Below are positions 1 to 6,496 of a stretch of DNA of 8,504 bases, in pieces. The notes below the pieces were generated by a model that saw only the letters and a program-made list of their open reading frames with translations, ran no database searches and was not told the origin of the DNA. The position numbers and the translations under genes were made by a program. Numbering within the stretch: the first letter of the stretch is position 1; each line of letters begins with the position of its first letter. Origin of the DNA: Kiritimatiellia bacterium (lineage in GTDB: Bacteria > Verrucomicrobiota > Kiritimatiellia > SLAD01); NCBI GenBank assembly GCA_007127595.1, contig SKZA01000370.1, positions 1 through 8,504 of the forward strand. Reading direction: 5' to 3'.

Positions 1-12
1 CAATGAATCAGG

Positions 13-29
13 TAGGGCGCTCGCCCTGC
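13..29. repeat. Short GC-rich hairpin, REP-like
   Basis: AGGGC and GCCCT (14-18 and 23-27) form a perfect 5 bp stem around GCTC, and flanking bases may extend it by a wobble and one G-C pair. The bases at 9-19, CAGGTAGGGCG, recur with one change (CAGGTGGGGCG) on the minus strand near 6197-6207, where they border another hairpin. This suggests both are ends of the same dispersed intergenic repeat family. Family membership is inferred from these two partial copies only. Confidence 0.4.
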
Positions 30-77
30 TATCCGCCTTCCGCAGCGTTTCTGGGATGATTTCTACAAAGCAGATGT

Positions 78-186
78 TTCCAATCGTTGGAAGATTTTTG
101 GCGGATTTTTCCAATCATTGGAAAAGAATTCAGGGCTGTTTTCCAATCGTTGGAACTTTTTTCGCTCGATTTTCCAATCGTTGGAA
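78..186. repeat. Four-copy array of a 15 bp palindrome at about 31 bp spacing
   Basis: TTCCAATCGTTGGAA occurs at 78-92, 141-155 and 172-186; TTCCAATCATTGGAA occurs at 109-123. Each is a 6 bp inverted repeat (TTCCAA/TTGGAA) around a 3 bp centre. Copies start 31, 32 and 31 bp apart, close to three helical turns, so every copy would present the same face of the DNA. Spacers are 16, 17 and 16 bp, unrelated in sequence but partly T- or A-rich. The array begins 8 bp past the pilC stop codon. In the minus direction no copy is followed by a T tract, so they are poor terminators for that operon. Plus-strand copies at 78 and 141 are followed by T5 and T6 but have weak stems. A protein-binding role at DNA level is the inference I favour; I recall comparable repeats in PVC-group genomes but could not check this. 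Confidence 0.85.
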
Positions 187-194
187 GATCGCGT

Positions 195-1496
195 TTACGC
201 GCCGATCTGGCCGATGATCGAGATCAGCGGCAGGAACAAGGCGATGACGATCGTGCCGACGACCAGCGCCAGGAACACGATGAGCAGCGGCTCGATAATG
301 GACGTCAAACCGGCGACGGTGTTGTCCACCTCATCATCGTAGTTGTCGGCAATCTTCATGAGCATCTCGGGCAGTTCACCCGTTTCCTCGCCGACTTCCA
401 CCATACTGACGACCATGGGCGGAAACACTCCGCACGACTGAATGGGGGGCGCCATGTTTTCGCCCTCTTTCACCGCGTCGTGGATGACATTAACGGCTCG
501 GGCAATGACCTCATTGCCCGACGTGTCGCGCACGATGTTGAGGGCCTGCAATACGGGGACGCCGGACGTCATGAGCGTGCCCAACGTGCGGGTAAATCGC
601 GCGATGGCCGTCTTGCTGATGAGCACGCCGAAAATCGGCATCCGCAATTTAATCCAGTCCAACCCATATCGCCCGAATGTCGTCTTGCCCAGTATTTTGA
701 TAAGAATCACAAGCGCCACAATGGATAGAATGAGCGGTATGGACCGGTTTGCAATGGTATCGCTCGCGTTCATGACCATTTGCGTAAGGGCCGGCAAACC
801 GCCCTCGCCCAACAGGTCGTCGAAAATGGCCTCGAATTTCGGAATGATCACGATCATGAGGAAGGTGACGATACCAACGGCCATGAGCAACACGACAATC
901 GGATACACCATGGCGCTGACGACCTTATTGCGGATACGCTGCGCCTTCTCCATGAACTCGGCCAGTCGCTCCAACACCACATCCAATACACCGCCGAGTT
1001 CACCCGCCTTGACCATGTTGACGTACAGGCGATTGAAAACGCGCGGATGCTGGCTCAGCGCTTCCGCAAATGTGCTGCCGGACTGAATGCCCTCGATGAT
1101 TTCGCTTGTGGCACGCACCAATAGCGGATGCTTTTCCTGTTTCAGGATGACCTGCAGACTGCGCATGAGCGGTAGGCCGGCATTGATCAGCGTGGCCAAT
1201 TGGCGCGTATAGGTCATCAATTGCTTCGGCTTGACCCGCTGGAGAAAAGCGGGCATGCGAATTTCCATGTTCAACGACGAAGACTTGGCGCCCTTCGCCT
1301 TCTTAGCCGCCGGGGCCTTCTTCTTACCGCCTTTTGCGGTCGCCGTCGCGGAGGCTGCGCCGGCCTCTTCGACTTTGGTCGGGAACAGTCCCTGCTCGCG
1401 GATGATGGACAGCGCGGATGACTGACTCGAAGCGTCGACCGTGCCGGTCTGCTCCTTGCCTTTGGCGTCCATGGCGGTAAACGTGTATGTCGGCAT
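195..1496 (-). CDS. pilC: PilC/GspF-family inner-membrane platform protein
   Basis: This polytopic inner-membrane protein sits at the base of a type IV pilus or type II secretion machine and couples the cytoplasmic ATPases to filament assembly. The 433-residue product has the family layout: an N-terminal region opening MPTYTFTAMDAKGK, then two repeated T2SF domains, roughly residues 97-220 and 300-422. Domain hallmarks include RQLATLINAGLPL with GELGG in the first and FTRTLGTLMTSGVPV with VGEETGELP in the second. Hydrophobic segments lie near 196-218, 252-269 and 400-424. An Ala/Lys-rich, low-complexity linker at about 44-73 separates the N-terminal part from the first domain and makes the protein somewhat longer than the roughly 400 residues I regard as usual. 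The ATG start is preceded by GGAG at 8 bp. It is the last gene of the operon, 71 bp after the second PilB-type ATPase. Whether it serves pili, secretion or both cannot be told from sequence alone. Confidence 0.95.
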   Translation of the reverse strand: MPTYTFTAMDAKGKEQTGTVDASSQSSALSIIREQGLFPTKVEEAGAASATATAKGGKKKAPAAKKAKGAKSSSLNMEIRMPAFLQRVKPKQLMTYTRQLATLINAGLPLMRSLQVILKQEKHPLLVRATSEIIEGIQSGSTFAEALSQHPRVFNRLYVNMVKAGELGGVLDVVLERLAEFMEKAQRIRNKVVSAMVYPIVVLLMAVGIVTFLMIVIIPKFEAIFDDLLGEGGLPALTQMVMNASDTIANRSIPLILSIVALVILIKILGKTTFGRYGLDWIKLRMPIFGVLISKTAIARFTRTLGTLMTSGVPVLQALNIVRDTSGNEVIARAVNVIHDAVKEGENMAPPIQSCGVFPPMVVSMVEVGEETGELPEMLMKIADNYDDEVDNTVAGLTSIIEPLLIVFLALVVGTIVIALFLPLISIIGQIGA

Positions 1497-1567
1497 AAGT
1501 TCTTCTCCAACGATCTGCGTATCAGCCTAATCGGCGCACGCGCGAACATCAAACACTAATCCGCGTA

Positions 1568-3280
1568 TCAGGTATATTTCACCACTTCTTCGACCGTGGT
1601 ATACCCGTCCAAAATACACCGAATTCCGTCTTCACGTAAGGTGCGCATACCCAATTCCACCGCTTTTTCACGCATAACCAGTGAAGGTTTCCGTTCGGAT
1701 ATCAAGGTGCGGATCGGGTCGCTGATACGCAAGTATTCGTAGATTCCGCGCCGCCCGCGGTACCCCGTGTCATTGCACTTCTGGCATCCGGCGCCGAAAA
1801 AGAACGGACGTCCTTCGATCTGCGCGCGGCTCAAGCCGAGCAGGTCCAATTGTTCGTCCTCGGGCTCGAACTCCGTGCGGCAATCCTTGCAAATGGTGCG
1901 GACCAGGCGCTGCCCCAACACGGCCTCCAACGTGGAGGAGATCAGGAACGGTTCCACGCCCATATCGATCAAACGGGTGACGGCGCCGGCGGCGTCATTC
2001 GTATGCAGCGTGGAAAACACCAAGTGCCCGGTCAGGGAGGCCTGCACGGCGATCTCGGCGGTTTCCAGATCGCGGATTTCACCGACCATGATGATATCCG
2101 GATCCTGGCGAAGGAACGCGCGCAGCGTACGCGCAAAAGTCAAACCGATCGCCTCGTGCATCGGCACCTGCACGAGTCCCTCGATGTCGTATTCGACCGG
2201 ATCCTCAGCCGTCAAGAGCTTGGACTCAATGGTATTGAGACGGCGTAAAGCGGAGTATAGCGTGGTGGTCTTACCGGAACCCGTCGGGCCGGTGACAATG
2301 ATGATCCCATTGGGCTTGGCAATGTCCGTGGTGAAATCTTCAAAGATATCGTCGGGGAAACCGAGGTTTTCGAGATCGAGCGAAACGACACTGCGGTCCA
2401 GGACACGCAGCACGACGCTCTCGCCGAACTGTGTCGGCAGCGTGGACACGCGGAAATCAATGGTACGGCCCGCCACATTCAATTGAATGCGTCCGTCCTG
2501 CGGCAGACGCCGTTCCGCGATGTTCAATCCGGATATAACCTTGAGTCGCGAACTGACCGGCAAGGCCAAATGCTTGGGCGGCGGCGCCATTTCATAGAGC
2601 GCACCATCCACACGATAGCGAATCTTGAATTCGTTCTCGAACGGCTCGAAATGGATATCCGACGCCCGATCCTGAACCGCCTGGTACAGCACGAGGTTGA
2701 CGAAGCGCACCACGGGTGCGGCATTGGCCGCCGTCTCTATCTCGTATACGTTATCCTCGCCTGTGCCGAGATTGATCAGGTCCCCCGCATCCTCGAGTTC
2801 ATTCTCCAAAGCGGACAACATCTCACTGACGGATTCGCTTTCATCCCCGTAATAGCGCTGCAGCGTATTCTTGATGTCGGCTTCCTTCGCCACCTTGAAG
2901 GAAACATCGCGCGTGAGGACGAACATCAATTCATCGACGACTTCAGGGCTGAGCAGGTCGCACGTCGCCAATTCGACGGCGCCGCTGTCGGCTTCCAGCG
3001 GCACCACGTTATACATGCGCGCCACGCTGGCGGGCAACGAGCGAATGATATCCGGTTCAATCTCAATCCCCTGAATATCAATCACTTCCGTACCCAGGTG
3101 CCGGGCGATGAGTTCAAGCAATTGCTCCTCGGTCAGCACCTGCATGTCGAGCACGATATCCCGGGTGGCGCGCCCGGTGCGTTCATGCTCCTCGACGATC
3201 TCCTCCAGTTGTTGATCCGTCAGGAGTCCATCCTGATTGATTTCCTGAAGCAGCGAATCCCTGAATTCTACATTCGCCAT
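1568..3280 (-). CDS. pilB: PilB/GspE-family assembly ATPase (copy B, next to pilC)
   Basis: This hexameric cytoplasmic ATPase would power pilin polymerisation or pseudopilus assembly through the PilC/GspF platform. The 570-residue product has full family length. An N-terminal GspE/PilB domain spans about residues 10-145. The N2 region carries RASDIHFEP near 205 and RYRVDG near 221. Walker A GPTGSGKT is at 331-338, the Asp box TAEDPVEY at 357-364, Walker B DIIMVGEIRD at 395-404, and the His box GHLVFSTLHTND at 418-429. Cysteines C464, C467, C499 and C502 form the two CxxC pairs of the zinc-binding domain. The motif before Walker B is the canonical RQDPD, unlike the other PilB-type copy in this operon. 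The ATG start has a strong AGAGGTG Shine-Dalgarno about 4 bp upstream, within the 18 bp gap after pilT. The family call is secure; the choice between PilB and GspE is not, and pilT next door tips it toward pili. Confidence 0.95.
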   Translation of the reverse strand: MANVEFRDSLLQEINQDGLLTDQQLEEIVEEHERTGRATRDIVLDMQVLTEEQLLELIARHLGTEVIDIQGIEIEPDIIRSLPASVARMYNVVPLEADSGAVELATCDLLSPEVVDELMFVLTRDVSFKVAKEADIKNTLQRYYGDESESVSEMLSALENELEDAGDLINLGTGEDNVYEIETAANAAPVVRFVNLVLYQAVQDRASDIHFEPFENEFKIRYRVDGALYEMAPPPKHLALPVSSRLKVISGLNIAERRLPQDGRIQLNVAGRTIDFRVSTLPTQFGESVVLRVLDRSVVSLDLENLGFPDDIFEDFTTDIAKPNGIIIVTGPTGSGKTTTLYSALRRLNTIESKLLTAEDPVEYDIEGLVQVPMHEAIGLTFARTLRAFLRQDPDIIMVGEIRDLETAEIAVQASLTGHLVFSTLHTNDAAGAVTRLIDMGVEPFLISSTLEAVLGQRLVRTICKDCRTEFEPEDEQLDLLGLSRAQIEGRPFFFGAGCQKCNDTGYRGRRGIYEYLRISDPIRTLISERKPSLVMREKAVELGMRTLREDGIRCILDGYTTVEEVVKYT

Positions 3281-3298
3281 GACGCACCTCTCATGAGG

Positions 3299-4372
3299 TT
3301 ATTTCCTCTCTTCTATTTTTTCGATCAGCCCGGCCGGATTGTCCGCCACCCGTACCGCATCTTCCAGGGAGATCGCCCCTTCCTCGTACAAGCCCATGAG
3401 GTTGGCGTCCAACGTCACCATCCCCATACGCCCACCGGTCTGAATGTCCGAGGTTATGCGATACGTCTTGCCTTCACGAATCAGCGATCGAATCGAATCC
3501 GTGGCGATCATGATTTCAAAGGCGGCCACCCGTCCCGGCTTGTCTTTGCGCGGCAATAGGACCTGCGATATCACGGCGACCAGGGTCGCGGACATCTGTA
3601 CGCGCACCTGTTCCTGCTGATCCGTCGGGAAAGCGTCAACGATCCGATCCACGGTACGCGCGGCGCCGGTGGTGTGCAAGGTGGCGAAAACCAAATGTCC
3701 TGTTTCGGCCGCCGTGATGGCCGCGGCCATCGTCTCCAGATCCCGCATCTCGCCGACGAGAATGACGTCGGGGTCCTGGCGCAAGGCGGCGCGCAGAGAA
3801 AGGCTGAAGCTCTTGACGTCCACCCCCACTTCACGCTGTGTGACGATGCTCTTATTGTGCTCGTGATAGTATTCCACCGGGTCCTCAACGGTCACGATGT
3901 GTGCGTCGCGCTGATGATTAATGATGTTGATCATGCTGGCCAATGTCGTCGTCTTACCCGAACCGGTCGGCCCCGTCACAAGGATCAGACCGCGCGGACG
4001 GAAGAGTAGATCGCGGATTTGGGACGGCAAACCGATCTCTTCCAATGTCATCAGCTTGTTGGGAATCTGGCGCATGACGATTCCATAATGACCCTTTTGC
4101 CGAAACACGCTGACGCGGAAGCGGGCCAGATCGCGGAAACCGAACCCGAAATCCGCCCCGCCCACTTCTTCCATACGATGCAAGTGCTCGTCATCTGTGA
4201 TTTCCCGCATGAGCCGTTCCGTGTCCTCGGGCGTCAGCGGATCGGAATCAATCGGATGTAAGCCACCGCTGATACGCAACACGGGCGGCGTATCCACCGT
4301 CAGGTGCAGGTCGGATGCGCCTTCATCGACGACCAACTGAAGCAGATCATCCATTTTTATATGAGCACTCAT
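3299..4372 (-). CDS. pilT: PilT-family pilus retraction ATPase
   Basis: PilT is a hexameric ATPase that drives depolymerisation of type IV pili, giving twitching, surface sensing and DNA-uptake movements. The 357-residue product has typical PilT length and lacks the long N-terminal domain and zinc cysteines of PilB. The N-terminal region contains LLQLVVDEGASDLHL. Walker A GPTGSGKT is at 134-141, the Asp box TVEDPVEY at 161-168, Walker B VILVGEMRD at 203-211, and the His box TGHLVFATLHTTGA at 224-237. The C-terminal retraction motif, AIRNLIRE in well-studied PilT, appears as SIRSLIREGKT near 293. The ATG overlaps the upstream TGA stop as ATGA, with GGGAG about 10 bp before the start inside the upstream gene, so translational coupling is likely. 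An in-frame ATG seven codons later (MDDLL) is an alternative start. Confidence 0.95.
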   Translation of the reverse strand: MSAHIKMDDLLQLVVDEGASDLHLTVDTPPVLRISGGLHPIDSDPLTPEDTERLMREITDDEHLHRMEEVGGADFGFGFRDLARFRVSVFRQKGHYGIVMRQIPNKLMTLEEIGLPSQIRDLLFRPRGLILVTGPTGSGKTTTLASMINIINHQRDAHIVTVEDPVEYYHEHNKSIVTQREVGVDVKSFSLSLRAALRQDPDVILVGEMRDLETMAAAITAAETGHLVFATLHTTGAARTVDRIVDAFPTDQQEQVRVQMSATLVAVISQVLLPRKDKPGRVAAFEIMIATDSIRSLIREGKTYRITSDIQTGGRMGMVTLDANLMGLYEEGAISLEDAVRVADNPAGLIEKIEERK

Positions 4373-6087
4373 AACGCAGCATCTCCCATCGTGACACGCA
4401 GCACCTCCTGAATCGTCGTCATGCCCGCCACGGCCTTGCGCAACCCGTCTTCGCGCAAGGTGCGCATTCCCAATTCCCGCGCCTTGCGGCGCAGCTCGGC
4501 CGCCGTCACTTGATCGTAGATCATGTGCCGCACTTCATCATCAATCACGAAGATTTCAAACAGCCCCCACCGGCCCTTGTATCCGGTGTGATTGCAGTCG
4601 TTGCAGCCCTTGCCCCGATACAGTTTGGCTTCTCGAATCTGTTCCGCATGCGCGCCCAGCAGGCGCAAGTCCAAATCGGTGGGCTGATACTCCTCCTTGC
4701 AGGCCGAACAGATTTTTCGGACAAGTCGCTGCGCCATAATGCCGCGCGTCGAAGAAGCGACCAGGAAGGGTTTGACGCCGATGTCCATTAGACGTGTGAC
4801 GGCGCTCGGCGCGTCGTTCGTATGCAGCGTGCTGAACACCAAGTGGCCCGTGAGCGAGGCGTTGACGGCGATCTCCGCGGTTTCCATATCCCGGATCTCG
4901 CCGATCATGATGATGTTTGGCGCCTGACGCAGAATGGAGCGCAGGGCGGCGCTGAAGGTCAGCCCGATATCGGCCCGCACATGCACTTGGTTGATGCCGG
5001 CCAACTGGTATTCGACCGGGTCTTCCACGGTGATAATCTTGCGGTCCGGCCGATTGATCTGGTTCAAACACGCGTATAGCGTCGTTGTCTTGCCCGAACC
5101 GGTGGGACCGGTCACGAGGATGATCCCGTCGGACATGCCGATGAGGCGCTCGAAGGTCTGTTGATCGTCCGAAAGGAACCCGAGCTGCGGCAAGCCCAGC
5201 ATCAAGCCTTCCTTATCAAGAATACGCATGACGATGCTTTCACCGTGATTGGAAGGAATGGTGGAAACGCGCAAGTCGAGATCGCGGCCCATCACGTTGA
5301 TCTGAATGCGCCCATCCTGCGGCACGCGTTTTTCCGCAATGCTCATGTTGGACATGATCTTGATACGGCTGACGATGGCCGCCTGCAAACGTTTCGGCGG
5401 GCTTTCCACTTCATGTAACACGCCATCGATGCGGTAGCGGATGCGAAACTTCTTCGCCATGGGTTCAAGGTGAATATCGGACGCGCGATTACGAAAGGCT
5501 TCCAAGATGATCAAGCTCACCAGCTTGATGATCGGCGCGTCGGATTCGGTCACCTCGATATCTTCACCGATCAATTCCTGCATGGCGGTCGTCGGCACGG
5601 CGACGGACCCTTCCGTAATTTCCTCCAGCATCGTTTCGACGGCGCCCTGTTTACCTTGGGGATAGTAATGATCAAGCGCCTCGGCGATCTGTTCAGCCGG
5701 CGCCACCGCGCCTTCCACATTGGATTTCAGGACGTACCGCAGCGAATCCAGCGTTTCGACGTCCAATGGATCACTGATGGCAACGGTAAGGGTGTTATCG
5801 ATCTTGTAGGCGGGCACGATCTTGTAGCGGCGCGCCACGTCGGCAGGCACGGCGTCGATCACTTCCTGCGGGATCTGGTGCCCGGTCAGGTCGATGATTT
5901 CCATGCCGAACTGGTTTGCCAAGGCCTTGAGAATATCAAGCTTCTCGGCAATCTTTTCGCGGGCGAGAATATCAATGACGTCCTTGTCCTCTTCCTGCGC
6001 AGTGCTCAAAGCCGATTCCGCCTGCTTATGATCGATCAAGCCCACGCTTTCGAGGATCTCGACAATATATTCGTCGTTTGCGGTCAA
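4369..6087 (-). CDS. pilB: PilB/GspE-family assembly ATPase (copy A, first gene of operon)
   Basis: This is a second full-length assembly-type secretion/pilus ATPase, 572 residues. The N-terminal GspE domain spans about 5-145. RASDIHLEP is at 201-209, RYRIDG at 217-222, and VPQDGR at 255-260. Walker A GPTGSGKT is at 327-334, the Asp box TVEDPVEY at 353-360, Walker B NIIMIGEIRD at 391-400, and the His box GHLVFSTLHTND at 414-425. Zinc cysteines are C460, C463, C495 and C498. Just before Walker B it reads LRQAPN where most family members, and the other two ATPases here, read LRQDPD; the glutamate of GE is retained, so it is probably active. The start is TTG at 6085-6087. No in-frame ATG lies between it and an upstream in-frame stop, and GGGAG sits about 10 bp upstream. 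It opens the operon behind a likely promoter. It could serve a T2SS while copy B serves a pilus, or both could act in one machine; sequence alone does not decide. Confidence 0.94.
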   Translation of the reverse strand: MTANDEYIVEILESVGLIDHKQAESALSTAQEEDKDVIDILAREKIAEKLDILKALANQFGMEIIDLTGHQIPQEVIDAVPADVARRYKIVPAYKIDNTLTVAISDPLDVETLDSLRYVLKSNVEGAVAPAEQIAEALDHYYPQGKQGAVETMLEEITEGSVAVPTTAMQELIGEDIEVTESDAPIIKLVSLIILEAFRNRASDIHLEPMAKKFRIRYRIDGVLHEVESPPKRLQAAIVSRIKIMSNMSIAEKRVPQDGRIQINVMGRDLDLRVSTIPSNHGESIVMRILDKEGLMLGLPQLGFLSDDQQTFERLIGMSDGIILVTGPTGSGKTTTLYACLNQINRPDRKIITVEDPVEYQLAGINQVHVRADIGLTFSAALRSILRQAPNIIMIGEIRDMETAEIAVNASLTGHLVFSTLHTNDAPSAVTRLMDIGVKPFLVASSTRGIMAQRLVRKICSACKEEYQPTDLDLRLLGAHAEQIREAKLYRGKGCNDCNHTGYKGRWGLFEIFVIDDEVRHMIYDQVTAAELRRKARELGMRTLREDGLRKAVAGMTTIQEVLRVTMGDAAL

Positions 6088-6103
6088 ACTGATAACTCTC
6101 CCG
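6088..6103 (-). promoter_or_regulatory. Shine-Dalgarno supporting the TTG start of the first PilB-type gene
   Basis: Read on the minus strand, GGGAG is followed by AGTTATCAGT and then the TTG codon. This is the only good ribosome-binding site near the N-terminus. Upstream in the same frame there is no ATG before a stop codon, so the TTG start is well supported. Confidence 0.6.
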
Positions 6104-6149
6104 TCTTTGAGCAGGAATACAGGTCCGGCGCCTCCATGATTATGGCGTA

Positions 6150-6178
6150 AGGTTACACAGAGGCAAGGCGCATGTCAA
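6150..6178 (-). promoter_or_regulatory. Candidate sigma70 promoter of the pilus motor operon
   Basis: On the minus strand a perfect -35 box TTGACA (6178-6173) is followed by a 17 bp spacer and a weak -10 box TAACCT (6155-6150, keeping the key first T, second A and last T). This would place the transcript start near 6143 and leave a leader of roughly 55 nt before the TTG start codon. It is the right distance and direction to drive the four-gene operon, and no gene in the same direction lies closer than gatB, about 470 bp upstream. The call is by consensus match only. Confidence 0.5.
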
Positions 6179-6184
6179 CGGCTC

Positions 6185-6200
6185 GGCGAGACGCCTCGCC
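6185..6200. repeat. GGCGAG/CTCGCC hairpin beside the promoter (REP-like)
   Basis: A perfect 6 bp inverted repeat surrounds a 4 nt loop (ACGC on plus). On the minus strand it is introduced by CAGGTGGGGCG, which recurs with one change at 9-19. The element ends 6 bp before the -35 box of the candidate promoter, so it could affect promoter access or simply be a repeat that landed there. Confidence 0.5.
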
Positions 6201-6324
6201 CCACCTGAAATGCGACGATGTTGGAGGGTCCTCGCTGATTGGTGTGGGTGGTTTTGCCATGTTGCCCCCCTTCGGCTCGCGCTTGGATTCTTCGCAATGG
6301 GTCTACCCGTAGGCTCTTTCGTAG

Positions 6325-6385
6325 GGGACGCGCTTGCGCGGACCGCGCGCGTGGGTTGTGCCCGGTCTTCTACGGCAACACGCCC
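6325..6385. repeat. Degenerate GC-rich palindromic segment
   Basis: It starts with GGGACGCGCTT (6325-6335), an 11 bp match to 6429-6439 in the neighbouring hairpin element. CGCGC-TT-GCGCG (6329-6340) and GCGCG-GAC-CGCGC (6336-6348) are competing short hairpins. GGGTTGTGCC (6353-6362) and GGCAACACGCCC (6374-6385) can pair imperfectly. I read it as a decayed relative of the 6426-6496 element rather than a functional RNA. Confidence 0.4.
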
Positions 6386-6425
6386 AGTATGCCACCTACA
6401 CAAAAAAATAGCGAAGAGGCATTTT

Positions 6426-6496
6426 GGAGGGACGCGCTTCCGCGCGTCCGGGCACGCGGAAGCGCCACGCCATGCGGCATGGCATGGTGCCCCTCC
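6426..6496. repeat. Composite hairpin element (REP/BIME-like)
   Basis: The element is bounded by GGAGGG (6426-6431) and its complement CCCTCC (6491-6496). Inside, GGACGCGC-TTCC-GCGCGTCC (6430-6449) is a perfect 8 bp hairpin. A second, longer hairpin spans 6462-6490, with core GCCATG-CGG-CATGGC, one C/A mismatch and one wobble. Together these could fold as a closed multi-arm structure. GCGCTTCCGCG (6434-6444) can instead pair with CGCGGAAGCGC (6455-6465), giving an alternative 11 bp stem that excludes the others. On the minus strand, downstream of gatB, it could block 3' exonucleases or help end the transcript, but no T tract follows directly; the nearest is about 20 nt further on. Confidence 0.55.

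Larger units (their letters stand above)
1..194. other. Gene-free region downstream of pilC, with palindromes
   Basis: No reading frame here looks like a protein: those that cross it run through the palindrome array and read as low-information Phe/Ser/Gly-rich peptides. The region lies just beyond the stop codon of the leftmost gene of the pilus operon. It contains a small GC-rich hairpin near the left edge and four evenly spaced 15 bp palindromes, listed separately. What lies further left is outside the window, so I cannot say whether the next gene converges on this spot or continues the same direction. No standard GC-stem plus U-tract terminator for the minus-strand operon is visible. Confidence 0.6.

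Noticed and set aside
141..162. Plus-strand intrinsic terminator: palindrome followed by CTTTTTT
   Set aside because: Stem is only 6 bp with few G-C pairs, no plus-strand gene is seen upstream, and the same palindrome recurs three times, mostly without a good T tract.
78..186. CRISPR-like array
   Set aside because: Repeats are 15 bp palindromes with 16-17 bp spacers, shorter than CRISPR units, and there are no cas genes.
87..728. A 213-codon plus-strand frame starting inside the palindrome array
   Set aside because: Its first part is a translation of the repeats and the rest is antisense to pilC, rich in His/Asp/Arg as such shadows are.
2483..3559. A 358-codon open frame on the plus strand
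   Set aside because: It lies antisense to the second PilB-type ATPase and the end of pilT, both with complete family motifs. Its translation shows no recognisable domain and is typical of an antisense shadow in GC-rich genes.
6300..6400. Possible tRNA or small structured RNA in the gap
   Set aside because: There is no acceptor/T-arm pattern (no GGTTCRA-like loop in the right place) and the stems are short and overlapping; repeat decay explains it better.
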